Shown: positions 6,466 through 13,074 of the stretch, one piece after another
Position numbering within the stretch: position 1 is the first letter of the stretch
Layout: the number at the start of each line of letters is the position of its first letter
DNA from: an uncultured Gammaproteobacteria bacterium
Lineage (GTDB): Bacteria; Pseudomonadota; Gammaproteobacteria; Rariloculales; Rariloculaceae
Assembly (NCBI GenBank): GCA_946887385.1
Contig: CAMPKU010000108.1
Coordinates: forward strand, 1 to 14,074
Reading direction: 5' to 3'
Length of the DNA stretch: 14,074 nucleotides
The notes under the pieces: model-generated
What the model saw: only the letters and a program-made list of their open reading frames with translations
Told to the model about the DNA's origin: nothing
Database searches by the model: none
Made by a program: the position numbers and the translations under genes

Positions 6466-6493
6466 CGCGGCAACGATCAGGCGCGTTGCCGCG
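6466..6493. promoter_or_regulatory. 10-bp perfect inverted repeat at the yaiI stop / upstream of a sigma-54 promoter
   Basis: CGCGGCAACG (6466-6475) and CGTTGCCGCG (6484-6493) are separated by 8 bases. The repeat overlaps the last codons and stop of the YaiI gene and lies about 34-61 nt upstream of the predicted sigma-54 start. It may end the YaiI transcript (no T run follows) or bind an activator. Confidence 0.45.
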
Positions 6494-6926
6494 TCAGAAA
6501 CTTATCGAGCTCGTTGGCGAAGGATTGGATATCCGTGTTGTTGAGCGCCGGCGGTCCACGCGTCGTCTCGCCCGATGAGCGCAATGCGTCCATGAAATTG
6601 CGCCGTGCCAGGTGATCCTGCACGTTGTTCGGCGTATACAACGTGCCGCGCGGGTTCAGCGCGAACGCCTTTGCGGCAACCACTTGCGCGGCCAGCGGCA
6701 CGTCCGCCGTCACGACGAGGTCGCCTGGCCCGAGGCCGGCCAGAATCCGAGCGTCGGCCACGTCGAACCCCGCTTCCACCTGCCGAGCTTCGATGAACGC
6801 CGACCTTGGCACGCGCAGCGGGTGGTTGGCTACCAGCACGGTTCGCACGCGCACGCGTTCTGCGGCGCGGAACAGGATTTCCTTGATCTGCGCCGGACAC
6901 GCGTCCGCATCCACCCATACGATCAT
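6477..6926 (-). CDS. yaiI: YaiI/YqxD family protein (DUF188)
   Basis: A 149-aa cytosolic protein covering the whole family (E. coli YaiI is about the same size). Visible hallmarks are the N-terminal acidic strand WVDADACP (4-11; D6, D8), the VVTADVPLAAQVV motif (~71-83) that recalls a PIN/NYN-like metal site, ALNPRG (88-93), and the YTPNNVQDHLARRNFMDALR stretch. The biochemical role is not established; nuclease-like folds have been suggested for the family. The ATG at 6926 has only a distant AGG. It diverges from the 43-aa gene across a 64-bp gap with TATA-like sequence (around 6965-6972) readable on both strands. Confidence 0.94.
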   Translation of the reverse strand: MIVWVDADACPAQIKEILFRAAERVRVRTVLVANHPLRVPRSAFIEARQVEAGFDVADARILAGLGPGDLVVTADVPLAAQVVAAKAFALNPRGTLYTPNNVQDHLARRNFMDALRSSGETTRGPPALNNTDIQSFANELDKFLTRQRA

Positions 6927-6990
6927 GGCGATTCGCTACCTGGCTCGGAAGGGTCCAAACTGTTCATATAGCACAAGGAGAAAGAGTGCC

Positions 6991-7122
6991 ATGTTCAAAA
7001 AGCCAAATTACAAACAAGACAAGAGACGTCGCGAAGACGCACAGAAGAAAAGAAACGCGGACGAACAGGAGCGGCAGGCGGCGCGCAAAAAAGGCGTGCC
7101 CAGCGACACCCTGCCCCAATGA
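6991..7122 (+). CDS. 43-aa highly basic protein, coupled to DUF1415
   Basis: A 43-aa protein beginning MFKKPNYKQDKRRREDAQ and ending GVPSDTLPQ; about 40 % of residues are Lys, Arg, Glu or Asp in a helix-forming pattern. AAGGAG lies 10 nt before the ATG, and the stop overlaps the ATG of the next gene (ATGA at 7119-7122), which points to translational coupling. I recall similar short Lys/Arg-rich proteins as conserved hypotheticals in beta- and gammaproteobacteria; a nucleic acid- or ribosome-binding role would be a guess. Confidence 0.75.
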   Translation: MFKKPNYKQDKRRREDAQKKRNADEQERQAARKKGVPSDTLPQ

Positions 7123-7691
7123 GCCTGCCCGCCGCGCCGAGAACGAGCAGCGACTCGGCGGAGCGCGTCATCGCCGCCACGCGCCATTGGCTCGAGAAAG
7201 TCGTGATCGGGCTGCGTCTGTGCCCGTTCGCAGCAAGCCCATATCTGCGCGGGCTGGTTCGCTATCGGGTAAGCGAGCAGCGCTCTGCGGAAGGCCTCGC
7301 CGAAGAGTTGGCGCAGGAGCTGAAGCATCTTGCCGCGGCAGACCCGGCGCTCTGCGAAACCAGTCTCTTGATTCATCCGCACGTGCTCGGCGATTTCTTC
7401 GCTTACAACCAGTTTCTGGATCAGGCCGACGCCGTCGTGGCCACGCTCGGGCTCGAGGGCGAGCTGCAAATCGCGAGCTTCCATCCCGCCTACCAGTTCG
7501 CGGGAAGCGCCTTGGATGACGTAGAGAACGGCAGCAATCGCTCGCCGTATCCGATGCTGCACTTGCTGCGGGAGTCCAGCGTGAGGCGGGCGATCGACAC
7601 ATTCCCCGAAGTGAACGAGATCGGCACGCGCAACATGGCTACGCTGCGCGACTTGGGAGCCGTAGGCTTGCGGAAGCTACTCGCCCCTTAG
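7119..7691 (+). CDS. DUF1415 family protein
   Basis: A 190-aa protein spanning the full DUF1415 family. Typical blocks are GLRLCPFA (31-38), SLLIHPHVL (82-90), the FHPAYQFAG box (121-129) and NRSPYPMLHLLRE (140-152). The family is widespread in proteobacteria and has no assigned reaction. Conserved Cys and His residues (C35, H86, H88, H122) could form a metal or catalytic site, which is inference. Its ATG overlaps the stop of the 43-aa gene by ATGA and no separate ribosome-binding site is clear, so it is probably translated by coupling. It converges on the GH13 gene. Confidence 0.93.
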   Translation: MSLPAAPRTSSDSAERVIAATRHWLEKVVIGLRLCPFAASPYLRGLVRYRVSEQRSAEGLAEELAQELKHLAAADPALCETSLLIHPHVLGDFFAYNQFLDQADAVVATLGLEGELQIASFHPAYQFAGSALDDVENGSNRSPYPMLHLLRESSVRRAIDTFPEVNEIGTRNMATLRDLGAVGLRKLLAP

Positions 7692-7743
7692 TAGGGCGCA
7701 CCGTTCTCGCGCGGGCGCTAGCAGCCGTCGACGATGGATCGGT

Positions 7744-7764
7744 CGGCGCTTTGGATCAGCGCCG
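7744..7764. terminator. Hairpin between convergent DUF1415 and GH13 genes
   Basis: CGGCGCT (7744-7750) pairs with AGCGCCG (7758-7764) around a 7-nt loop that overlaps the GH13 stop codon. Neither strand has a T run, so any terminator function is tentative. The rest of the 64-bp gap holds nothing that I recognise. Confidence 0.3.
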
Positions 7765-9405
7765 CTCGCCGCGAACGGCGTAGTCGAGCCCGCCGATGCG
7801 AAACCAGCGGTAGTCGAGTGCGTCGAGCGGGATTGCGAAACGGCCGTCGCGGGCCGTTAGCTCCACCGGCTCGAGAAGATCGGATAGCCGCTCTGCATCC
7901 TTCGGCAGCCGCAAGCATGCCTCGTGCGGACGCTCGTCGAAGTTGTGCAGGGTGAGGACCGAAGTGCCTTGCCAGTCGAAGCGCAGGCCGAGCACGTTCT
8001 TTGCGCCGACGTCGAGCACGGTGCACCGCCCAAGGCCAATCTCGGGGCACTCCTTACGGATGCGGATCATGCGAGCCATCCAGCTCAAGAACGAATTGGG
8101 ATCGCGCCGCTGCGCCTCCACGTTCACGTGCTCGTAGCTCCATACACCGTGTTCGATCACCGGTACGATCGGCTTCGCCGAGGTGGTGAACCCGCCGTGC
8201 GGCTCGTCGGCCCATTGCATCGGCGTGCGCACGGCTTCGCGCTGCTCGAGAGCCAGGTCGTCGCCCATGCGCAGCTCATCGCCGAAGCGGATCACCGGCG
8301 AACCTGGGAGCGAGAACAGCACGCTGTACGCGAGCTCCTCGTGCTCGCGGTCGCCGAGCATCGGCGCAAGGCGGCGGCGAATGCCGCGGCCGTAGAGCCG
8401 CATCCGCTCGTCGGGTGCGAAGCGTGCGAACACGCGCTCGCGCTGCTCATCCTTCAGCCGGCCGAGATCGAGCTCGTCGTGATTGCGCAGAAAGTGCGCC
8501 CACTGCGCCGCCGGCGGGATGTCGAGCGTGGCCTCGAGCGCCTCGACCAACGGACCGATGTCATGCGTGGCCAGCGCATAGAACAGGTGCTGATTCACAA
8601 AAAAATTGAACATCATGTGGATGCGGTCGCCGTTCTCGCCGAAGAACGGCAACGTGTCGCTCGGCAGCACGTTCGCCTCGCCGAGCAGCACGGCGTCGCC
8701 CTGGCGCCACTGGACGAACTGGCGAAGCTCGTTGAGATACTCGAAATGCTGCGGGTATTTCGTGGTGTGCGTCTGCACCTGCTCGATGATGAACGGCAGC
8801 GCATCCACGCGAAATCCGCACACGCCGAGCTCGAGCCAAAAGCCCATGATCCGGCAGATCTCTTTGCGAACCTCCGGGTTCGCGGTGTTCAGGTCCGGCT
8901 GGAACTCGAAGAAGCGATGAAAATAGTACTCGCGGGACTTGCGGTCGAAGGTCCACGTGCGCGCTTGCACACCCGGAAAGACCATGCCCTGGTTCCAGTG
9001 CTTGGGACGCTTCTTCGACCACACGTACCAAGAGCGTCGGCCCGCGTTGCGATTGGCGCGCGCTTCTTGAAACCAGGGGTGCTCGTCCGACGTGTGATTC
9101 ACCACCAGGTCCATCAGCACGCGTAAGCCGTGGTTTCTGGCCTGATGGACCAGCTCCACGAAGTCGCCGCTCGAGCCGTGGCGCGGGTGCACGCCGTAGT
9201 AGTCGGCAACGTCGTAGCCGTTGTCGCGATTCGGCGAAGGATGAAACGGCGCCAGCCAGATCGCGTCGACGCCCAAGTACTGGAGATACTCGAGCCGCCG
9301 AATGAGCCCTTCTATATCGCCGATGCCGTCGCCGTTCGCGTCGAGGAACGTCTCCACCTCGAGGCTATAGATCACCGCATTCTTGTACCAGCGGTCTTCC
9401 GTCAT
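7756..9405 (-). CDS. GH13 alpha-glucan enzyme of the trehalose synthase (TreS) type
   Basis: A 549-aa (beta/alpha)8 enzyme. Opening residues WYKNAVIYSLEVETFLDANGDGIGD include the calcium-loop pattern. The four GH13 regions are DLVVNHTSDEHPWF (99-112), GFRVDALPF with nucleophile D201, LLGEAN with acid/base E243, and FLRNHDELDL with D310. The TreS-like stretch RMRLYGRGIRRRLAPMLGD (335-352) and VRTPMQW (392-398) follow, then a beta-sandwich C-domain. TreS interconverts maltose and trehalose; hydrolase or other transglycosylase activity cannot be excluded. No maltokinase domain is fused. The ATG at 9405 overlaps the oxidoreductase stop (ATGA), so it is the second gene of a coupled operon driven by the sigma-54 promoter at 10426-10441. 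A longer upstream reading (to 9621) is only overlap with the preceding gene. Confidence 0.93.
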   Translation of the reverse strand: MTEDRWYKNAVIYSLEVETFLDANGDGIGDIEGLIRRLEYLQYLGVDAIWLAPFHPSPNRDNGYDVADYYGVHPRHGSSGDFVELVHQARNHGLRVLMDLVVNHTSDEHPWFQEARANRNAGRRSWYVWSKKRPKHWNQGMVFPGVQARTWTFDRKSREYYFHRFFEFQPDLNTANPEVRKEICRIMGFWLELGVCGFRVDALPFIIEQVQTHTTKYPQHFEYLNELRQFVQWRQGDAVLLGEANVLPSDTLPFFGENGDRIHMMFNFFVNQHLFYALATHDIGPLVEALEATLDIPPAAQWAHFLRNHDELDLGRLKDEQRERVFARFAPDERMRLYGRGIRRRLAPMLGDREHEELAYSVLFSLPGSPVIRFGDELRMGDDLALEQREAVRTPMQWADEPHGGFTTSAKPIVPVIEHGVWSYEHVNVEAQRRDPNSFLSWMARMIRIRKECPEIGLGRCTVLDVGAKNVLGLRFDWQGTSVLTLHNFDERPHEACLRLPKDAERLSDLLEPVELTARDGRFAIPLDALDYRWFRIGGLDYAVRGERR

Positions 9406-10385
9406 CGCGCGCCGCGCACCGCCGGAAGTACCCGTTCGGCGAACACCTCGATGAACTCGCGCTGCGGCGGCGCGACGTTGAAGATGTAGATATCGGTTGC
9501 ACCGGCATCCACGTACTCCTGCAAACGCTCCGCATGCGCGAGCGGGTCGTGCGACACGGGCAGACAGGCCGCCACGTCGTCCGGCGTGACGAACCGTGCG
9601 GCGGCCTCGAAGTCGGCGCACGTGCGCAAGATCGCCAGCACGTCACCGCCGATCACGTTGCCGCGCCATTGCGACCAAGCGCCGTCGCGAGCTTCGGCTT
9701 TGGTCGGCGCCCACGCGAGGGCGGCTTGCACCTTCACCGGCTTGCCTGCCCCGCCGCCGCTGCGAAACGCATCGAGCAACTCGGCCAGCTTCGCAGCCGG
9801 AGCGCCGATCGTGATCAATCCGTCGGCCCAGGAGCCCACCCATGCCGCAGTCTCGACGCTCAATGCGGCGCCGTAGATGGGTGGCTGCGCCGCGGGAAGC
9901 GTATAGAGCTTCGCCTCCTCCACCACGATACGGCCACGATGCGTGACCGTTTCTCCTGCCCACAGCCTGCGCATCACGGTTACGCATTCGAGCAACCGCT
10001 CGTTGCGCTCGCTCTTCACGGCCCAGCGCTCGCCCGTGATGTGCTCGTTGAGCGCTTCGCCGCTGCCCACGGCGAGCCAGAACCGGCCCGGATACATCTC
10101 GCAAAGCGTGGCGGCGGCCTGCGCCACGATCGCCGGGTGATACCGCCATCCCGGGGCGTTCACGCAACCGAACGGGAGCCGCGTGGCTTGTAACGCGGCG
10201 CCGAGCCACGACCAGGTGAAGCCGCTTTGGCCTTGTTGCTCGATCCAAGGGTGAAAGTGGTCGGAGCACATCGCAGTGGTAAAACCCGCCTGCTCGGCGA
10301 GCTGCACGTACTCGAGGAGCTTGCTCGGCGCGTGCTGCTCGTGCGACGCGTGATAGCCAAACGTCGCCGGCCGCCGGTCCGTCAT
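9402..10385 (-). CDS. LLM-class flavin oxidoreductase, TIGR03885 (non-F420) type
   Basis: A 327-aa luciferase-like monooxygenase-fold enzyme. Family blocks include ATFGYHASHEQ (7-17), the AEQAGFTTAMCSDHFHPW stretch (30-47), GSGEALNEHITGE (107-119), then WAGETVTHRGR and WVGSWADGLITIG. The GYHASHEQ/HFHPW pattern matches the TIGR03885 group, described as probably FMN-dependent rather than F420-dependent. The substrate is unknown. The ATG at 10385 has a strong GGAGGAG 6-7 nt upstream; a TTG at 10454 lies upstream of the promoter and is rejected. It leads the operon with the TreS-like gene (4-nt overlap) and follows a sigma-54 promoter, predicted leader about 30 nt. Confidence 0.93.
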   Translation of the reverse strand: MTDRRPATFGYHASHEQHAPSKLLEYVQLAEQAGFTTAMCSDHFHPWIEQQGQSGFTWSWLGAALQATRLPFGCVNAPGWRYHPAIVAQAAATLCEMYPGRFWLAVGSGEALNEHITGERWAVKSERNERLLECVTVMRRLWAGETVTHRGRIVVEEAKLYTLPAAQPPIYGAALSVETAAWVGSWADGLITIGAPAAKLAELLDAFRSGGGAGKPVKVQAALAWAPTKAEARDGAWSQWRGNVIGGDVLAILRTCADFEAAARFVTPDDVAACLPVSHDPLAHAERLQEYVDAGATDIYIFNVAPPQREFIEVFAERVLPAVRGAR

Positions 10386-10425
10386 GAGCCGCTCCTCCGC
10401 GCAAAGCGAGATTCCGCTGAGAAAT

Positions 10426-10441
10426 AGCAAGTTGCATGCCA
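10426..10441 (-). promoter_or_regulatory. Sigma-54 promoter of the oxidoreductase/GH13 operon
   Basis: The minus strand reads TGGCATGCAACTTGCT: exact GG-N10-GC spacing, -12 TTGCT (W allowed) and -24 TGGCATG with one mismatch. The predicted start is near 10415. Its -24 end is 7 bp from the -24 end of the divergent topoisomerase promoter. Confidence 0.75.
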
Positions 10442-10448
10442 CACCGCG

Positions 10449-10464
10449 TGGCACGGAAGCTGCA
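10449..10464 (+). promoter_or_regulatory. Sigma-54 promoter of the topoisomerase IB gene
   Basis: TGGCACGGAAGCTGCA: a perfect -24 (TGGCACG), exact GG-N10-GC spacing and CTGCA for TTGCA, one mismatch. The predicted start near 10475 leaves 29 nt to TTG 10504 and includes AAGGTGGA. Confidence 0.72.
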
Positions 10465-10503
10465 CCCGCTGCGTAGAGCAGTCAGAAAGGTGGAACCACG
10501 CGG

Positions 10504-11664
10504 TTGCACGTTGGAGCAATGAGGCGAGCGCAAACGCAGGCAGGACTCGATAAGGAACGGGAGTATCGGGCAGCCGCCCGCGCAGCGCGCCTTCGCTACG
10601 TAAGCGACGCCGAACGCGGCTTTGCGCGCCGCCGCCGCGGTAGATCGTTTACGTACCTGCAGCCGAGCGGCGCAGCGCTGCGCGATGGGCCGACTCTCAC
10701 GCGCATTCGCGCGTTAGCCATTCCGCCGGCGTGGAAAGACGTGTGGATCTGCCCCAGCCCAAACGGACATTTGCAAGCCACGGGCCGCGACGCCCGCGGC
10801 CGCAAGCAGTACCGTTACCACCCTCGCTGGCGCGAGGCGCAGGATCAGCAGAAATACGAACGCATCATCGCGTTCGCGAAGGCGCTGCCCAAGATTCGGC
10901 GGGCCGTGGCGCGCGATCTACGCAAGCGTGGCCTGCCGCGCGAGAAGGTGCTGGCGGCGGTCGTCAAGCTGCTGGAGACCACGCTGATTCGCGTCGGCAA
11001 CGACGAGTACGCCCGCGACAACCATTCGTTCGGGCTCACCACCATGCACGATGAGCACGTCAGCATTCGCGGCGCAATCATCCGCTTCGATTTCCGCGGC
11101 AAGCACGGCATCGAGCACGAGATCGACCTCGAAAGCCGGCGGCTGGCGACGATCGTGCGCGCGTGCCGCGAGCTGCCCGGTCAAGAGTTGTTCCAATACC
11201 TGGACGAAGCCGGCGAGATCCGCGACGTGGGCTCCGGCGACGTGAACGATTATCTGCGCACGATCAGCGGGCAGGATTTCACCGCCAAGGATTTCCGCAC
11301 GTGGGCCGGCACGGCGCTGGCCGCGCAAGCGCTGCAGGAGTTTCAGGATTTCGATTCGAAGGCCGCAGCCAAGCGCAACATCACTCGGGCGATCGAGGGG
11401 GTCGCCGAGCGACTGGGCAATACGCAAGCCATTTGCCGCAAGTGCTACGTGCACCCCGCGATCATCGACGCCTATATGGACCGCTCGCTCGTCAAGACGC
11501 TGAAACGGCGAACCGAAAGAGCGCTGCGCGGGGCGCTGCACCGGCTGTCGTCCGAAGAAGCGGCCGTGCTCGCACTCCTCCAGCAACGGATGGAGCAGGA
11601 GCTTACCGGGGGCGGAAAGCCACGAACGAAGAAGCGAAAAAGGGCCAAGCGTCGCATGGTGTAG
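10504..11664 (+). CDS. DNA topoisomerase IB (poxvirus-like bacterial type)
   Basis: A 386-aa enzyme that nicks one strand through a 3'-phosphotyrosine and relaxes supercoils. An N-terminal beta domain (~35-115, with RIRALAIPPAWKDVWICPSPNGHLQ at 67-91) precedes the catalytic domain. Active-site residues can be placed: R163 (LIRVGN), K200 (FRGKHG), R265 (DFRTWAG), N306 (LGNTQ) and nucleophile Y315 (CRKCYVHP). Their spacing agrees with what I recall for the Deinococcus enzyme, where Asn replaces the poxvirus His. The C-terminus is a Lys/Arg tail (GKPRTKKRKRAKRR). TTG 10504 is preferred because AAGGTGGA lies 9 nt upstream; for ATG 10519 the only GGAG is 2 nt away. Expression is probably sigma-54-dependent. 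Confidence 0.95.
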   Translation: MHVGAMRRAQTQAGLDKEREYRAAARAARLRYVSDAERGFARRRRGRSFTYLQPSGAALRDGPTLTRIRALAIPPAWKDVWICPSPNGHLQATGRDARGRKQYRYHPRWREAQDQQKYERIIAFAKALPKIRRAVARDLRKRGLPREKVLAAVVKLLETTLIRVGNDEYARDNHSFGLTTMHDEHVSIRGAIIRFDFRGKHGIEHEIDLESRRLATIVRACRELPGQELFQYLDEAGEIRDVGSGDVNDYLRTISGQDFTAKDFRTWAGTALAAQALQEFQDFDSKAAAKRNITRAIEGVAERLGNTQAICRKCYVHPAIIDAYMDRSLVKTLKRRTERALRGALHRLSSEEAAVLALLQQRMEQELTGGGKPRTKKRKRAKRRMV

Positions 11665-11706
11665 CGGGCTCCAGCGCCGCCTGTCGTGCTGGTGTTCTTG
11701 CTTCCA

Positions 11707-11735
11707 TGGACGACAAGCGGGTGGCGTGTTACACG
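11707..11735 (+). promoter_or_regulatory. Candidate sigma-70 promoter for the DUF6152 pair
   Basis: TGGACG (11707-11712; 4 of 6 to TTGACA), 17 bases, then TACACG (11730-11735) preceded by an extended-10 TG. Weak match; the location 30 nt before the ATG is suitable. Confidence 0.25.
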
Positions 11736-11764
11736 TAAGCGCGCCGATTTCCGGAGAAGCTTCG

Positions 11765-12184
11765 ATGCGTACGAAATACTGGCTGTTGTTGTCGACGATG
11801 GCGCTCGTCCCGCTCGCACATGTCGCGGCCCACCATTCGCCGACGATGTTGTACGACTTGAGCCGTGAGATCGCGGTGACGGGCGTCGTCACCGAGTATC
11901 AGCTCGGCAACCCGCACATGCGCATCTATCTCGACGTCGACAATCTCGGCACTACCGAGAAGTGGCTCGCCGAAGGCGGCTCGCGCACGCAGCTGATGCG
12001 CGTGGGCTGGACGGGCATGGAAGTGGCTCCGGGCGACAAGATCACGGCTCGCGGCCATCCGCCGCGCGATGCTACGGCGAAGCTCATCCATATGACGCAC
12101 CTCACCTTGCCCGACGGAACCGAGCGGTTTACGGAAGACATCGACTACGAGCAGTTCAACGACCGTCGGCGCCGGCCGCAATGA
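11765..12184 (+). CDS. Exported DUF6152 family protein
   Basis: A 139-aa protein with a Sec signal peptide (MRTKYWLLLSTMALVPLAHVAA) and likely cleavage before HHSPTMLYD, so the mature chain would begin with His-His. The rest is a small beta-rich domain with NPHMRIYLDV (49-58), WLAEGGS (67-73), GHPPRDATAKLIHM (97-110) and a final LPDGTERF. The mature HHS start and the NPH motif recur in DUF6152 as I know it. No function is established; a metal site is inferred from the histidines. The ATG at 11765 has GGAG 8 nt upstream; an in-frame TTG at 11726 is unneeded. It overlaps by ATGA a possible start of the next gene. Confidence 0.85.
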   Translation: MRTKYWLLLSTMALVPLAHVAAHHSPTMLYDLSREIAVTGVVTEYQLGNPHMRIYLDVDNLGTTEKWLAEGGSRTQLMRVGWTGMEVAPGDKITARGHPPRDATAKLIHMTHLTLPDGTERFTEDIDYEQFNDRRRRPQ

Positions 12185-12198
12185 CGATCGGAGCCGCG

Positions 12199-13029
12199 AT
12201 GAATTACGCACAGATCGCCAAAATCGGTAGCGTGCGGGCGCGCGCTCTATGGCTCGGCGCGTGGCTCGCGCTGCCGCTCGGCGTGTCGGCACAAACCGCC
12301 GATCCGGTCGCGCCGTTCCTCGGCGTGTGGAGCGGCGTCTTCACCACCCAGAGCAACGAGTACTGGACGTTCGCCGACGTGCAGTGCTTCGTGGGCTGCC
12401 CGCTCGACTACTACAATCACTTGAGCGCGCTGCTCGCAGATCCCGCCAACGACGTCACTCCCGCGATGGCGCTGTCCAGCCAAGCCGGCGCAGCCTCACT
12501 CGCCGCGCTCGACACGATTCTGACGCCGCGCGGCAAACAGGTTCGAGCGGCCAATAGGCCGGAGGACGATCCGAAGTTCGTCAACTGCCAACCGTACGGC
12601 TTCGTCCGCGAGGTGACCAATCCGTTGCCGCTCCAGATCCGCCGCGACGGCGATCATCTGGTGGTGCGCTACGAGGAGTGGTCGCTGTTCCGTAATATCT
12701 ACCTCGACGGCCGCGCGCACCCCGCGCACAAGACGCCGACCTTGCTCGGCTATTCCGTGGGCCGCGTCGAGAACGGTGCGTTGATCGTGGAGACGGCGGG
12801 CGTGACTCCGGATTTGATTTCGGATATGTCGCTGGCGGGGCACAGCGGCGAGCTTACGGCGGTCGAGCGGTACACGGTGCGGCAGAATCCGCACCGCCTG
12901 GAGCTCACGCTCACGCTCACCGATCCCGTGATGTTCACAGAGCCGTTGGTCGTGACGAAAACCTGGCTTTACACGCCGGACGTCGAGCTCGTGCAAGACA
13001 CCTGCGCGCAGCAGCCCGGCCGGCCCTGA
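12199..13029 (+). CDS. Exported protein of unknown function, partner of DUF6152
   Basis: A 276-aa protein with an N-terminal signal peptide (hydrophobic ALWLGAWLALPLGVSA, ~17-31, cleaved near SAQ-TAD). The mature part has FLGVWSG (40-46), a CFVGC pair (C63, C67), C130 (NCQPYG) and C269 (VQDTC), which could form two periplasmic disulfides. The stretch IYLDGRAHP, GYSVGRVENGALIVETAG (167-201) matches a family that I recall as common and unnamed in Acidobacteria and proteobacteria, often near DUF6152. The start is ATG 12199, with GGAG 5 nt upstream; ATG 12181, overlapping the previous stop as ATGA, is equally possible and would add six residues. It probably forms a bicistronic unit with DUF6152. 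Function unknown. Confidence 0.82.
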   Translation: MNYAQIAKIGSVRARALWLGAWLALPLGVSAQTADPVAPFLGVWSGVFTTQSNEYWTFADVQCFVGCPLDYYNHLSALLADPANDVTPAMALSSQAGAASLAALDTILTPRGKQVRAANRPEDDPKFVNCQPYGFVREVTNPLPLQIRRDGDHLVVRYEEWSLFRNIYLDGRAHPAHKTPTLLGYSVGRVENGALIVETAGVTPDLISDMSLAGHSGELTAVERYTVRQNPHRLELTLTLTDPVMFTEPLVVTKTWLYTPDVELVQDTCAQQPGRP

Positions 13030-13074
13030 CCGAACCGCACTCCGCGAGCATCCGCCGCGCCGGGTTGCCTCTCG

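Noticed and set aside
6942..6957. GG-N10-GC on - before yaiI (TGGACCCTTCCGAGCC)
   Set aside because: Both elements are poor and the predicted start would leave only about 5 nt before the ATG.
7924..9126. 400-codon open frame on + opposite the GH13 gene
   Set aside because: It is a GC-rich antisense shadow: His/Arg/Leu-rich with no domain, while the minus frame carries all GH13 motifs.
10918..11892. 324-codon open frame on - across topoisomerase IB and the DUF6152 start
   Set aside because: Antisense shadow of a clear enzyme; no motif or ribosome-binding site.
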